From assembly GCA_903842455.1 (NCBI GenBank), contig CAIMLX010000014.1, forward strand, positions 1 through 34,075: a DNA stretch of 34,075 nt, in the 5' to 3' direction. The DNA is from an uncultured Hyphomicrobiales bacterium (lineage in GTDB: Bacteria; Pseudomonadota; Alphaproteobacteria; Rhizobiales; Devosiaceae). Numbering within the stretch: position 1 is the first letter of the stretch; the number at the start of each line of letters is the position of its first letter. This document shows, one piece after another, positions 16,346 to 24,786 of the stretch. The position numbers were made by a program, and so were the translations under genes. The notes under the pieces are model-generated. The model was not told the DNA's origin. It did no database searches and saw nothing but the letters and a program-made list of their open reading frames with translations.

Positions 16346-17157
16346 GACTGCTCTTTCTGGGCGACGTCGTCGGCCGCTCCGGCCGTGACGCCGTCACCGA
16401 CCGGCTTGCGGGCCTCGTGCAGAAGCACCGCTTCGATTTCGTCGTCATCAATGGCGAGAATGCCAGCCACGGACGCGGGCTGACCGAGGGGCATTTCAAC
16501 GACCTGAAGTCGGCGGGCGCCGATGTGGTGACGCTGGGCGACCACGCTTTCGACCAGCGCGACACGCTCAGCTACATCGCGCGCGAACCGACGCTGCTCC
16601 GCCCGGTGAACCTGCCATCGGGCACGCCCGGACGTGGCGCAAACCTCTACGAGAGCCGCGCCGGGCATCGCGTGCTGGTGGTCAACGCGCAGGGCAGGGT
16701 GTTCATGGAACCCATCGACGATCCGTTCCGGGCGGTCGAGGCCGCGGTCGCGGCCTGTCCGCTGGGCGAGCAGGCCGACGCCATCCTGCTCGACTTCCAC
16801 ACCGAGGCAACGTCCGAGATCCAGGCGATGGGGCACTTTCTCGACGGCAAGGTCAGCCTCGTCGTCGGCACGCACACCCATATCCCGACCTCCGACCACC
16901 GAATCCTGCGCGGCGGCACGGCACTGATGGCCGATGCCGGCATGTGCGGCGACTACGACTCGGTGATCGGGGTGGAACTCGAGGAGCCGCTCAACCGGTT
17001 TCTCACCGGCATCTCGGGAGGGCGCTTTACGCCCGCCGAGGGCGAGGCGACGCTGTCGGGCATCGCGATCGAGACCGATCCGCGGACTGGCCTCGTGACG
17101 TACGTGTCGCCACTGCGGGTGGGCGGTTCGCTGGCGCAGGTGGAGCCGGCGTTCTAG
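16342..17157 (+). CDS. ymdB: YmdB family metallophosphoesterase (TIGR00282)
   Basis: The 271-residue protein belongs to the YmdB calcineurin-like phosphoesterases. In Bacillus a homologue hydrolyses 2',3'-cyclic nucleotides. Metal-site motifs are FLGDVVGRSGR (Asp8), VINGENASHG (Glu39/Asn40), LGDHAFDQ (65-72), DFHTEATSE and VGTHTHIPT. The start is GTG at 16342, in GTGA overlap with the cyclo-ligase stop, which sets the frame and implies coupling. The stop TAG shares the palindrome CTAG (17154-17157) with the stop of the opposite-strand gene. The role in alphaproteobacteria is not well defined. Confidence 0.9.
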   Translation: MRLLFLGDVVGRSGRDAVTDRLAGLVQKHRFDFVVINGENASHGRGLTEGHFNDLKSAGADVVTLGDHAFDQRDTLSYIAREPTLLRPVNLPSGTPGRGANLYESRAGHRVLVVNAQGRVFMEPIDDPFRAVEAAVAACPLGEQADAILLDFHTEATSEIQAMGHFLDGKVSLVVGTHTHIPTSDHRILRGGTALMADAGMCGDYDSVIGVELEEPLNRFLTGISGGRFTPAEGEATLSGIAIETDPRTGLVTYVSPLRVGGSLAQVEPAF

Positions 17158-17507
17158 GGCAACGGAAGCTCGTTCTGATCGCCAGTGCCCCAGGCCTGCC
17201 CCATCTTTTCCTCGGCCCTATTTGCTGCGGCTTCAAGTTGGCGAATATCGGCTTTAGCTGTGAGGTAGAGCGTTAGTCCGACGAACAACATGGCGGCACC
17301 CGACGCCGCGGCTATCGCCATCCACAAGCCTTCCACTTTCTGGGGGTTCCATACCGCAAGCACGAGGAAGGCGATGCCTCCTAACCAGAGGTTTCTACCG
17401 GCGTTCTTCCGCTGCCGTAGTTGGTCCGCGGCCATGTTCCATGCGTCGCGCATGCCTCGCGCAAACTCTGGATCGGCCCAATCGGGCCACTGCCACCCAA
17501 GTTTCAT
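17154..17507 (-). CDS. small membrane protein of unknown function
   Basis: The 117-residue protein has a soluble N-terminal 40 residues (MKLGWQWPDWADPEFARGMR), two hydrophobic helices (about 40-56, LWLGGIAFLVLAVW, and 63-83, AIAAASGAAMLFVGLTLYLT) and a charged helical tail (KADIRQLEAAANRAEEKMGQ). I do not recognise a family. It is the only minus-strand gene between ymdB and yebC and has lower GC and less biased codon use than its neighbours, which suggests later acquisition. Its TAG stop and the ymdB TAG are read from the same CTAG on opposite strands. The upstream gap to yebC (about 100 bp) may hold both promoters. Confidence 0.62.
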   Translation of the reverse strand: MKLGWQWPDWADPEFARGMRDAWNMAADQLRQRKNAGRNLWLGGIAFLVLAVWNPQKVEGLWMAIAAASGAAMLFVGLTLYLTAKADIRQLEAAANRAEEKMGQAWGTGDQNELPLP

Positions 17508-17608
17508 CCCTCCCCGTTCCTCTTGGTCGACTACTCAGGCTTGGACTCTGCCTTTAGTTTGCCTATAAGCCCACGATCAATCAAACAGCTTTCTGAGGGG
17601 ATGACCGC

Positions 17609-18358
17609 ATGGCCGGCCATTCGCATGCCAAGAACATCATGCACCGCAAGGGCAAGTCCGATGCGGTGCGCTCGAAGGTGTTTTCCAAACTCGCCCGCGA
17701 AATCACCGTTGCCGCCAAGCTCGGCATGCCGGACCCGGCCTTCAACGCTCGCCTGCGGCTCGCGGTGCAGAACGCCCGGGCCCAGTCGATGCCGCGCGAC
17801 AATATCGAGCGGGCGATCAAGAAGGCCTCGGGCGCCGATACCGAGAACTATGACGAGATCCGCTATGAGGGCTACGGCCCGGGTGGGGTCGCCGTCATCG
17901 TCGAGGCGCTGACCGATAATCGCAACCGCACAGCCGCCAACGTGCGTTCGTATTTCGCCAAGAACGGTGGCGCGCTGGGCGAGACCAACTCGGTCGGCTT
18001 CATGTTCGACCGCGTCGGTGAAATCTACTATCCAGCGGCGGCCGGCAGCGAAGACAAGGTGATGGAAGCTGCCATCGAGGCGGGTGCCGACGACGTCGAG
18101 AGCGACGAGGAAGGCCACTGGATCTACACCTCGTTCGAGAGCCTCAACGAGGTTTCCGGGGCGCTGGAAAAGGTGCTGGGCGAGGCCGAAAGCGCCAAGT
18201 TCGTGTTCAAGCCGCAGAATCAGGTGCCGGTCGATGCCGAAAAGGGCGCGACGCTGCTCAAGCTGATCAGCATCATCGAAGACGACGACGACGTGCAGAA
18301 CGTGTATGCCAATTTCGACATTTCCGAAGAAGACATGGCCAAGATCGACGCTGCATAG
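17609..18358 (+). CDS. yebC: YebC/PmpR family protein
   Basis: The 249-residue protein starts with the family signature [15 protein letters not shown], followed by [16 protein letters not shown] and the conserved [20 protein letters not shown] segment (about 86-105). A C-terminal acidic domain with [14 protein letters not shown] follows. YebC proteins were long annotated as transcriptional regulators; recent work describes ribosome-associated roles in translating proline-rich stretches. A strong AGGGGATG ribosome site precedes the ATG. In many genomes yebC is followed by ruvC; here two minus-strand GGDEF genes lie between them. It is a complete, typical member. Confidence 0.94.
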   Translation: MAGHSHAKNIMHRKGKSDAVRSKVFSKLAREITVAAKLGMPDPAFNARLRLAVQNARAQSMPRDNIERAIKKASGADTENYDEIRYEGYGPGGVAVIVEALTDNRNRTAANVRSYFAKNGGALGETNSVGFMFDRVGEIYYPAAAGSEDKVMEAAIEAGADDVESDEEGHWIYTSFESLNEVSGALEKVLGEAESAKFVFKPQNQVPVDAEKGATLLKLISIIEDDDDVQNVYANFDISEEDMAKIDAA

Positions 18359-18389
18359 CAGCGACGCGACCGAAGACTGAAGTTCTCGG

Positions 18390-19184
18390 TCAGGCGGCTG
18401 CGGCCGGAACAGATTCGTAGTGCACGATGGGCGAGACCGAGACGCGGTTTCGTCCATTCTGCTTGGCGGCATAGAGCTGCTGGTCGGCGACGCGCAGCAG
18501 GTCGGACAGCGGCAAGCGGCGATCGAATACGGCGCCGCCGACGGAGACGGACAGCCGGTGCAGCCGGTCCCCGGGCAGGAACGGCACGACGCTTACGGCG
18601 TGGCGGATGCGTTCGCCGACGGCATCGGCGGTGAGCTGCGTGGCCCCGGGCAGGAAGACACAGAACTCCTCACCACCGATCCGCCCTATCAGGTCGGTCT
18701 TGCGCAGCACGCTCCGCGCCGCGTCGGTGATCAGCTTCAGCGCGATGTCGCCTTGCTCGTGACCATAGCTGTCGTTGATCGACTTGAAGTTGTCGGCGTC
18801 GAGGATCAGCAGCGCGCCGCGGACCGATGCGCTGTCGTCGCTCGCAAGCTTCTGCTCGATCAGCGCGGTCAGCGCGCCGCGGTTCAGCACCCCGGTCAGC
18901 GGGTCGGTCGAGGCGAGAGTGGCGAGGCGGTCGTGGGCAACCCGGAGGTCGCGCAGCTTGCGCATGAAGAAATAGATCGGCGGTCCCGCGAGGGCCGCCG
19001 GCAGGAACACATTGATCATTATCGCCCGCATCAGGCGATCTGGTGGCATCGAGGCGAAATTGAAGCTGTCGACAAACAGCGCAACGCAGATGCAGAACAG
19101 GGTGCCTGCAGCAGTCGCCAGGTAGATGCGGCCCTTGCCGAAAGGTGAGAGGTCCACGAAACGTGTCTCGAGCAGATCGTCCAC
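18390..19184 (-). CDS. membrane diguanylate cyclase (GGDEF)
   Basis: The 264-residue protein has two membrane helices (about 20-40 and 55-74), a short signalling helix and a C-terminal GGDEF domain (about 90-255). The active-site motif is GGEEF (170-174), a functional variant, and an RxxD inhibitory site (RKTD, 161-164) lies exactly 5 residues before it. Both synthesis of cyclic-di-GMP and feedback control are therefore expected. No periplasmic sensor domain is visible; the loop between the helices is short. The start is GTG at 19184, without a good ribosome site. It is a tandem paralogue of the next gene upstream, 63 bp away on the same strand. Confidence 0.9.
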   Translation of the reverse strand: MDDLLETRFVDLSPFGKGRIYLATAAGTLFCICVALFVDSFNFASMPPDRLMRAIMINVFLPAALAGPPIYFFMRKLRDLRVAHDRLATLASTDPLTGVLNRGALTALIEQKLASDDSASVRGALLILDADNFKSINDSYGHEQGDIALKLITDAARSVLRKTDLIGRIGGEEFCVFLPGATQLTADAVGERIRHAVSVVPFLPGDRLHRLSVSVGGAVFDRRLPLSDLLRVADQQLYAAKQNGRNRVSVSPIVHYESVPAAAA

Positions 19185-19247
19185 TCGTGCGACGGTAGGC
19201 CCCGCGACTTCCGATGGGCTGTAAACTAAGGGTTGGAATTTAAGTAC

Positions 19248-20012
19248 TCAGGCCGAGGCAGCGCTTGGCAGCTCGCCGCTATCGTCCATCAACAGAAGGT
19301 TGCGGCCCTGCCGCTTCGCCTCGTAGAGCCGCTGGTCGGCCACCCGGAACAGCTCGGCAAAGCCGATGTCTCCGGCAAAAGTGGCGCCGCCGATCGACAC
19401 CGACAGCCGCTGCGCGATGTCCCCGGAGCGCACGAACAGAGCGTTGATCGCCTTGCGGATACGCTCGCCCACATGCATGGCCACGATCTCGTTGGCGCCG
19501 TGCATGAACACGCCGAACTCCTCCCCACCGAGCCGGCCGACGAGGTCGCCGTCACGCACGTTGGCGCGGATGGCTGCGGCGATCAGTTGCAGGACTTCAT
19601 CGCCCCGGTGGTGACCGAAGCGGTCGTTGATGGTCTTGAAATGGTCGGCATCGATGACCAGCAGCGAATGGCCGTCGGTGTTTGCGCTGCTGAGCGCCGT
19701 ATCCACTCTGGTGGTGAAAGCGCGGCGATTGAGGCAGTCGGTCAGCCAGTCGGTGGCCGCGAGAGTCTCTAGCTTGCGATTGGCCTCGGCAAGTTGCGCA
19801 GACCGCAACTGCATGTAGAACATCACCGGTCCGCCGAGGATGATGGGCAGCAGGAACGAGGCTATGAATCCCGCCAGGTCCATACCCCGGCTCAGCACCA
19901 GCATTATCGCTTCAGACACGACGACCGAGAGGAGGCAGGACGCTCCGGTGACCATGGCGGTCCTTCGCCATACCCGCACCCAACCGCTGCGTGACAACGT
20001 CCAGTCCATCAT
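19248..20012 (-). CDS. membrane diguanylate cyclase (GGDEF), tandem paralogue
   Basis: The 254-residue protein has the same layout as its neighbour: two membrane helices (about 20-40 and 46-67), a helical linker and a GGDEF domain. The motif is GGEEF (162-166), with the RxxD inhibitory site RDGD at 153-156 and the metal residues in LLVIDADHFKTINDRFGH. The start was set at ATG 20012 because AAGGA lies 8 bases upstream; an in-frame ATG at 20039 is possible. Shared architecture and motif context (VGERIR, RVADQ.LY.AK) show a duplication, though the sequences have diverged. The output is probably cyclic-di-GMP, and the input signal is unknown. Confidence 0.9.
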   Translation of the reverse strand: MMDWTLSRSGWVRVWRRTAMVTGASCLLSVVVSEAIMLVLSRGMDLAGFIASFLLPIILGGPVMFYMQLRSAQLAEANRKLETLAATDWLTDCLNRRAFTTRVDTALSSANTDGHSLLVIDADHFKTINDRFGHHRGDEVLQLIAAAIRANVRDGDLVGRLGGEEFGVFMHGANEIVAMHVGERIRKAINALFVRSGDIAQRLSVSIGGATFAGDIGFAELFRVADQRLYEAKRQGRNLLLMDDSGELPSAASA

Positions 20013-20170
20013 CTCATGCGTCCTTCGCGATGAGGCCATGAGTAGGAGGGGAACCTTGCATACCGATTAACTACCAGTTCCAGATGTGGGGCGGTTTGCA
20101 TTTGTGAGTTCGTTTCCGTTTCGTTCACAATGCTATTGGTAGCCTGGCGGCCCTCGCGTAAAGCTCCGGG

Positions 20171-20674
20171 ATGGCTCCCATGGTACGAATCATCGGCATC
20201 GACCCCGGTCTCAGGCGCTGCGGCTGGGGCGTCATCGAGAGCGAAGGCAACCGGCTGACCTATGTGGCCTGTGGCACGCTCACGCCGCCCACCGACCTGC
20301 CGCTGGCGGAACGGCTGGTGCTGATCCACTGCGGACTGAACGAGCTGATCGATCGATTTCGGCCGGACGAGGCCGCCGTGGAGGAAACGTTCGTCTCGGC
20401 GGGGGCGCGTTCGGCGCTGCAGCTTGGCCAGGCACGAGGCGTGGCGTTGATGACGCCGGCGCTCAAGGGATTGTCGGTGGGGGAATATGCCGCCAACCTC
20501 GTAAAGAAAGCCGTTGTCGGTTCCGGCCATGCCGAGAAGGCGCAAATCCAGATGATGGTGAAAATCCTGCTGCCTGCCGCCGACTTCAAGGGCGCCGATG
20601 CTGCCGATGCGCTCGCCATCGCCATCTGCCACGCGCATCACCGCACCATTCGCCAGATCCGGGCCATCGCATGA
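20171..20674 (+). CDS. ruvC: Holliday junction resolvase RuvC
   Basis: The 167-residue endonuclease cleaves Holliday junctions symmetrically together with RuvAB. All four acidic catalytic residues are seen: Asp11 in [14 protein letters not shown], Glu71 in AAVEETFVS, and Asp143/Asp146 in [12 protein letters not shown]. The length is usual. The start could be ATG 20171 or ATG 20180 ([10 protein letters not shown]); neither has a strong ribosome site. The stop overlaps the ruvA start (ATGA), so these two genes are coupled. Upstream lies the divergent GGDEF gene, and the 158-bp gap between them must hold promoters for both. Confidence 0.95.
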   Translation: MAPMVRIIGIDPGLRRCGWGVIESEGNRLTYVACGTLTPPTDLPLAERLVLIHCGLNELIDRFRPDEAAVEETFVSAGARSALQLGQARGVALMTPALKGLSVGEYAANLVKKAVVGSGHAEKAQIQMMVKILLPAADFKGADAADALAIAICHAHHRTIRQIRAIA

Positions 20675-21288
20675 TCGGAAAACTGAAAGGCCTCGTCGAC
20701 GGTTTTGGCGACGACTTCGTCCATCTCGACGTCAATGGCGTGGTGTACGAGGTGTTCTGTTCGTCAAAGACGCTCTCGTCACTGCCGCAGGTCGGGCACG
20801 CGGCGATGGTCCACACCGAGATGATCGTGCGCGAGGACATGATCCGGCTCTACGGGTTCTTCTCGGAGACCGAGAAGGCCTGGTTCGGCGTGCTGACCAC
20901 GGTGCAGGGAGTGGGCACGCGGGTAGCGCTCTCGATCCTCTCGACGCTGACGCCGTCGGAACTGTCGAGTGCCATCGCGCTGCAGGACAAGGCGATGATC
21001 GGCCGCGCCAATGGCGTGGGGCCGAAGCTCGCGGTGCGGCTTGTCACCGAACTGAAGGGCAAGGCGCCGGTTGGTGGTACCGTCGACGCGGGAACGCTCG
21101 GGCTGCAGGCGGCGCTCGGCGAGGGGGTCGCGAGCGGCAATGTCGCGGACGCGGTGTCGGCGCTGGTCAACCTCGGATACTCGAGCGCCCAGGCGTCGGC
21201 CGCCATCGCGCGCATCATCGCCAAGGAAGGCGAGGGGCTGGCGACGGACAGGCTGATCCGCTTGGGGCTGCGGGAGCTGAGCCAGTAG
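20671..21288 (+). CDS. ruvA: Holliday junction branch migration protein RuvA
   Basis: The 205-residue protein has three RuvA domains. The N-terminal OB fold begins [20 protein letters not shown]. The central helix-hairpin-helix pair includes [16 protein letters not shown] and [19 protein letters not shown]. The C-terminal domain III that contacts RuvB includes [20 protein letters not shown]. RuvA tetramers hold the Holliday junction square-planar for RuvB. It is coupled to ruvC by ATGA overlap. Unlike the usual order, the next gene is not ruvB but an AbrB-type antitoxin 68 bp downstream. Confidence 0.96.
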   Translation: MIGKLKGLVDGFGDDFVHLDVNGVVYEVFCSSKTLSSLPQVGHAAMVHTEMIVREDMIRLYGFFSETEKAWFGVLTTVQGVGTRVALSILSTLTPSELSSAIALQDKAMIGRANGVGPKLAVRLVTELKGKAPVGGTVDAGTLGLQAALGEGVASGNVADAVSALVNLGYSSAQASAAIARIIAKEGEGLATDRLIRLGLRELSQ

Positions 21289-21310
21289 GCTTGCAACTGG
21301 CGCGAGCGTT

Positions 21311-21334
21311 CCTTACTTTTATAGCTAGGTAAGG
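21311..21334 (+). promoter_or_regulatory. inverted repeat and AT-rich promoter region of the toxin-antitoxin module
   Basis: CCTTAC-N12-GTAAGG brackets the AT-rich core TTTTATAGCTAG, 23 bp upstream of the antitoxin start. The layout suits an operator for AbrB-type autoregulation over a -10 box (TATAGC or TTATAG). It is much more AT-rich than the flanking ruv genes. Confidence 0.5.
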
Positions 21335-21356
21335 CGCATATTTGGAGGTAAGTGGG

Positions 21357-21617
21357 ATGCTTACTACACTTACATCGAAGGGGCAGATGACGCTGCCCAA
21401 GGCAGTGCGGGATGACCTCAAGGTCAAGCCGGGCGATCAGATCGATATCGTCAAGGAGGGCGACAGGTATGTGCTGCGGCCGCGTAACCGCAGTGCAGCC
21501 GAGCTCTATGGCATCCTTCACCGACCAGATGAGAAACCCATGACCATCCACGAAATGGATGAGGCACTCGGGAAGGCTCTGGCCGAAGACGACGAGCGCA
21601 TTCGTGCTGGGCGCTGA
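21357..21617 (+). CDS. vapB: AbrB/MazE/SpoVT-type antitoxin (VapB-like)
   Basis: The 86-residue protein has the swapped-hairpin AbrB DNA-binding domain at 1-45: TTLTSKGQMTLPKAVRDDL, then KPGDQIDIVKEGDRYVLRPR. An acidic helical C-terminus (IHEMDEALGKALAEDDERI) would wrap the toxin. The ATG at 21357 has a perfect GGAGGTA site. The last codons overlap the toxin gene by 14 bp, the usual coupling for vapBC. The product should bind and neutralise the adjacent PIN-domain RNase and repress its own promoter, for which the 21311-21334 repeat is a candidate site. Confidence 0.88.
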   Translation: MLTTLTSKGQMTLPKAVRDDLKVKPGDQIDIVKEGDRYVLRPRNRSAAELYGILHRPDEKPMTIHEMDEALGKALAEDDERIRAGR

Positions 21618-22002
21618 CACCAACGTACTTGTCCGGTTCGTCACCCGTGACGATCCGGTTCAATCACCGCAGAGCCGGGATCTCATCACCCATTCGGCAA
21701 ATCAACCCATCCGGATCTGCGTGGTCGCGCTGGTGGAACTCGTCTGGGTGCTCACCAAAGGGAAACACTGGCCTGTCGATGAGGTGTTCGCAGCCTGCGG
21801 CGCCCTGCTCAACAGCAGCGATTTCGAGATTGAGGAACGAGAGTTGGTGATACGGGCCCTTGAAGACGCGCAGAACGCCAGGTGTGACCTCGCCGATGCC
21901 TTGATCGCGCTGTTCAACAGGCGCGCCGGATGCGAGGCGACCGCCACTTTCGACGTGGATGCCCAACGGCTCGAGCATATGACCCCGGTCGTTTCACGAT
22001 GA
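21604..22002 (+). CDS. vapC: PIN-domain ribonuclease toxin (VapC-like)
   Basis: The 132-residue protein has a complete PIN domain. Acidic metal ligands are visible at Asp5 ([11 protein letters not shown]), Glu45 ([11 protein letters not shown]), Asp95 or Asp98 ([12 protein letters not shown]) and Asp117/Asp119 (TFDVDAQRL). It is expected to cut RNA in a Mg2+-dependent way when free of antitoxin. I chose GTG 21604, which places the first Asp at residue 5; an upstream ATG at 21559 lies inside the antitoxin gene and adds a non-family extension. The TGA stop overlaps the ruvB ATG (ATGA at 21999-22002), so toxin and ruvB translation are coupled, which is unusual. Confidence 0.88.
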   Translation: MLGADTNVLVRFVTRDDPVQSPQSRDLITHSANQPIRICVVALVELVWVLTKGKHWPVDEVFAACGALLNSSDFEIEERELVIRALEDAQNARCDLADALIALFNRRAGCEATATFDVDAQRLEHMTPVVSR

Positions 22003-23039
22003 CCGATCTCACCTCTGCCAGCGCTGACCGGGATGGTCCGCTCGACGTAGCACTCCGCCCATCGGGGTTTTCCGAGTTTGTCGGGCAGGCCGATGCGCGG
22101 GCCAATCTCGAGGTGTTCATCTCGGCGGCCAAGCAGCGGAAGGCGGCGCTCGACCATGTGCTGTTCGTCGGGCCGCCGGGGCTCGGGAAGACGACGCTGG
22201 CGCAGATCGTGGCGCGGGAACTCGGGGTGGGGTTCAGGGCGACGTCGGGCCCGGTGATCGCCAAGGCGGGCGATCTCGCGGCGCTGCTGACCAATCTCGA
22301 AGAGCGCGACGTGCTGTTCATCGACGAGATTCATCGGCTCAATCCGGCGATCGAGGAAATCCTCTATCCGGCGATGGAGGACTACCAGCTCGACCTGATC
22401 ATCGGCGAAGGGCCGGCGGCGCGGTCGGTGCGGATCGACCTGGCGAAGTTCACGCTGGTGGGGGCGACGACGCGGGCCGGCCTGCTGACGACGCCGCTGC
22501 GCGACCGGTTCGGTATTCCGATCCGGCTGAACTTCTATACGCCCGAGGAACTGGTGCAGATCGTCGAGCGCGGGGCGAGGCTGATGGGGACGCCGATGGC
22601 CCGGGATGGGGCGATGGAAGTGGCACGGCGGTCGCGCGGCACCCCGCGCATTGCCGGGCGGCTGTTGCGGCGGGTGGCGGACTTCGCGCTCTACGAGGGG
22701 GCGGCCACCATCGATCGGAAGCTGGCCGACAAGGCACTGCTGCGGCTCGACGTCGATGCGCGCGGGCTCGACATGCTCGACCGGCGCTACCTCAAGACCA
22801 TCGCCGAGTTCTACAATGGCGGGCCGGTGGGGATCGAGACGATCGCCGCGGCGCTCAGCGAACCGCGCGACGCGATCGAGGAGATCGTCGAGCCCTACCT
22901 GCTGCAGCAGGGCTTCATCCAGCGCACGTCGCGTGGCCGCATGCTCACCGGCATCGCCTTCCAGCACCTCGGAATGGCCGTGCCGCAGGGGTTCATGGGC
23001 CAGCAGGCGAGCCTGTTCGAGGAGCCCGAACAGGAGTGA
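21999..23039 (+). CDS. ruvB: Holliday junction branch migration helicase RuvB
   Basis: The 346-residue AAA+ motor drives branch migration with RuvA. Motifs are the N-terminal [12 protein letters not shown] (19-30), Walker A GPPGLGKT (58-65), Walker B VLFIDEIH (105-112), sensor segment [10 protein letters not shown] and arginine-finger region LRDRFG. The C-terminal winged helix contains [20 protein letters not shown]. The ATG at 21999 overlaps the toxin stop; a longer open frame upstream lies inside vapC and is not needed. The stop overlaps the ybgC start (GTGA). The gene is intact, so the inserted toxin-antitoxin module has not broken RuvB. Confidence 0.97.
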   Translation: MTDLTSASADRDGPLDVALRPSGFSEFVGQADARANLEVFISAAKQRKAALDHVLFVGPPGLGKTTLAQIVARELGVGFRATSGPVIAKAGDLAALLTNLEERDVLFIDEIHRLNPAIEEILYPAMEDYQLDLIIGEGPAARSVRIDLAKFTLVGATTRAGLLTTPLRDRFGIPIRLNFYTPEELVQIVERGARLMGTPMARDGAMEVARRSRGTPRIAGRLLRRVADFALYEGAATIDRKLADKALLRLDVDARGLDMLDRRYLKTIAEFYNGGPVGIETIAAALSEPRDAIEEIVEPYLLQQGFIQRTSRGRMLTGIAFQHLGMAVPQGFMGQQASLFEEPEQE

Positions 23040-23431
23040 GCACCAGCCGCCTGACGGTCCGCGTCTACTACGAAGACACCGATTTTTCGGGCAACGTGTA
23101 CCATGCGGCGTACCTGCATTTTTTCGAGCGGGGGCGGACCGAGTTCCTGCGCGAACTGGGCGTGCACCACTCCGAACTGATCCATGAGGGCATCGCCTTC
23201 GCGGTCCGGAAGATGAGCATCGATTTTCTCGCGGCGGCGCATATCGACGATGCGCTGGTGGTGACCACCGAAGTGGCGTCGGCGACGGCGGCGCGGCTCA
23301 ACCTGGTGCAGGCGATCAGCCGGGACGGGGCGGAACTGGTGCGGGCCGAGGTGCAGGTGGTTTCGATCAAGATCGGTGGCGGCGCGGCGCGCATGCCCAA
23401 GGCTCTGCGCGCGCTGATCGTCAAAGGTTGA
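23036..23431 (+). CDS. ybgC: Tol-Pal-associated acyl-CoA thioesterase YbgC
   Basis: The 131-residue hotdog-fold thioesterase carries the 4-hydroxybenzoyl-CoA thioesterase-type signature [20 protein letters not shown] (11-30). Its catalytic aspartate is Asp16. It hydrolyses acyl-CoA and is the usual first gene of tol-pal clusters. The start is GTG at 23036, overlapping the ruvB TGA, so it is co-translated with ruvB. A hairpin followed by TTTTCTCTT lies 70 bp downstream, and tolQ begins 172 bp further on, probably with its own promoter. The product is cytoplasmic or associated with the inner-membrane face. Confidence 0.93.
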   Translation: MSTSRLTVRVYYEDTDFSGNVYHAAYLHFFERGRTEFLRELGVHHSELIHEGIAFAVRKMSIDFLAAAHIDDALVVTTEVASATAARLNLVQAISRDGAELVRAEVQVVSIKIGGGAARMPKALRALIVKG

Positions 23432-23501
23432 TCGGCCCGACTCGCCGATCTTAACCCTTCGTTGACCACAACTAAGGCAGTTCAGTCCTACGCTGCCAAA
23501 G

Positions 23502-23526
23502 GTCCGGAAATCCGGGCTTTTCTCTT
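23502..23526 (+). terminator. rho-independent terminator after ybgC
   Basis: GTCCGG-AAAT-CCGGGC is a 6-bp stem with one wobble pair, followed by TTTTCTCTT. It should end the ruvCAB-ybgC transcript before tolQ. Confidence 0.7.
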
Positions 23527-23541
23527 AAATTTGACAAATTT
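23527..23541 (+). promoter_or_regulatory. AT palindrome over a possible tolQ -35 box
   Basis: AAATTT-GAC-AAATTT is a 15-base palindrome containing TTGACA (23531-23536), 68 bp upstream of the tolQ ATG. No good -10 box is seen at the right distance, so promoter use is uncertain. Confidence 0.35.
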
Positions 23542-23603
23542 GGTCCGCATCGCCTGAACCATCAAGTTCGGTCGCCGGGGCCGGGCTGAAAAGGACTCCA
23601 CAC

Positions 23604-24314
23604 ATGGACCCAACGGTTGCTGCCGCGGCTGCTCCACATGCCGATCTTTCGATCTGGGCGCTGTTCTGGCAGGCCGACATCGTCGTCAAGAGCGTGATGG
23701 TGGGGCTGCTTGCGGCTTCGGTGTGGTGCTGGGCGATCATCGTCGACAAGTCGATGCTGTATAGCCGGGTCAAGCGCGAGATGAACCGGTTCGAGCGGGT
23801 GTTCTGGTCGGGCCAGTCGCTCGAGGAACTCTACCAGCAGATGAGCGAGCGGCCATCGCCGGGGCTCGGCGCGATCTTCGTTGCGGCCATGAAGGAGTGG
23901 AAGCGGAGCCACGAGCAAAACGCTTCCTCGTTCATCGGCATTCAGGGGCGGCTGGAGAAGGTACTCGATGTGGCCATCGCCCGTGAGAGCGAGGCGCTGG
24001 AGAAGCGGCTTTCCTTCCTCGCGACAATTGGTTCGGCGGCGCCCTTCATTGGCCTTTTTGGCACGGTATGGGGGATCATGAACGCATTTACCGCCATCTC
24101 GGCTGCGGCAAGCACCAACCTGTCGGTCGTGGCCGGTCCGATCGCCGAGGCGCTGTTCGCTACGGCGATCGGCCTTGTCGCGGCCATTCCGGCGGTGATC
24201 GCCTACAACAAGCTGTCAGGTGACGCCAACAAGATGATCGGACGCCTCGAAGGCTTCGCCGACGAGTTCTCCACCATCCTGTCGCGGCAACTCGAAGCGC
24301 GGGGGACCCGCTGA
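23604..24314 (+). CDS. tolQ: Tol-Pal proton-channel protein TolQ
   Basis: The 236-residue inner-membrane protein has three helices: about 22-45 (VVKSVMVGLLAASVWCWAII), about 135-158 (LATIGSAAPFIGLFGTVWGI) and about 172-197 (VAGPIAEALFATAIGLVAAI). The last two form the TolQ/ExbB pore that, with TolR, uses proton flow to move TolA. The length matches TolQ. The stop shares a base with the tolR start (TGATG at 24312-24316), so translation is coupled. The ATG at 23604 follows an AAAAGGA ribosome site. The system keeps the outer membrane tied to the division septum. Confidence 0.95.
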   Translation: MDPTVAAAAAPHADLSIWALFWQADIVVKSVMVGLLAASVWCWAIIVDKSMLYSRVKREMNRFERVFWSGQSLEELYQQMSERPSPGLGAIFVAAMKEWKRSHEQNASSFIGIQGRLEKVLDVAIARESEALEKRLSFLATIGSAAPFIGLFGTVWGIMNAFTAISAAASTNLSVVAGPIAEALFATAIGLVAAIPAVIAYNKLSGDANKMIGRLEGFADEFSTILSRQLEARGTR

Positions 24315-24781
24315 TGGCAATGTCGATGGCAGGAGGCAAGGGCGGCGGTGGCCGGCGGCGCGGCCGGCGGCGCGGCGGCAATTCGGGCCTGATCTCCGAG
24401 ATAAACGTCACGCCGATGGTCGACGTGATGCTCGTGCTGCTAATCATCTTCATGGTGGCGGCACCGCTGATGACGGTCGGCGTGCCGATTGACCTGCCGC
24501 AGACGGCGGCCCAGCCGATGAACACCGACCAGAAGCCGGTGATCATTTCGGTGACCAATGAAGGTGCGATCTTCCTCGGGGAAGATCCGGTGCTGCTCGC
24601 CGATCTGCCGCAGCGGCTCGCAGAGCAGGGCGTCGACGCGGCGGTGACGCGGGTGAATGTCCGCGGTGACCTGGCAGCGAACTACGGTTCGGTGATGCAG
24701 GTGATGGGGGCGCTGTCAGGGGCCGGCTACGCCAAGATCGGCCTGATCACGGAGCAGGCGCAGCAGGCGCCGGCCCAGTAA
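24314..24781 (+). CDS. tolR: Tol-Pal energising protein TolR
   Basis: The 155-residue ExbD/TolR family protein has a Gly/Arg-rich cytoplasmic N-terminus (GGKGGGGRRRGRRRGG). One membrane helix (about 36-56) is preceded by the family motif EINVTPMVDVML with the essential proton-carrying Asp37. A periplasmic domain follows (about 75-145) with ISVTNEGAIFLGEDPV. The basic N-terminal tail is longer and richer in Arg than in E. coli TolR. It overlaps tolQ by one base and is followed by tolA after 5 bases. It forms the stator with TolQ. Confidence 0.95.
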   Translation: MAMSMAGGKGGGGRRRGRRRGGNSGLISEINVTPMVDVMLVLLIIFMVAAPLMTVGVPIDLPQTAAQPMNTDQKPVIISVTNEGAIFLGEDPVLLADLPQRLAEQGVDAAVTRVNVRGDLAANYGSVMQVMGALSGAGYAKIGLITEQAQQAPAQ

Positions 24782-24786
24782 CCCCG

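Noticed and set aside
18368-18391. Hairpin between yebC and the first GGDEF gene as a terminator
   Set aside because: Only 6 bp pair, with mismatches next to the stem and no T-run; it is too weak to list.
21559-21603. ATG at 21559 as the toxin start
   Set aside because: It adds 15 residues inside the antitoxin gene that are foreign to PIN domains; GTG 21604 places the first catalytic Asp at residue 5 as expected.
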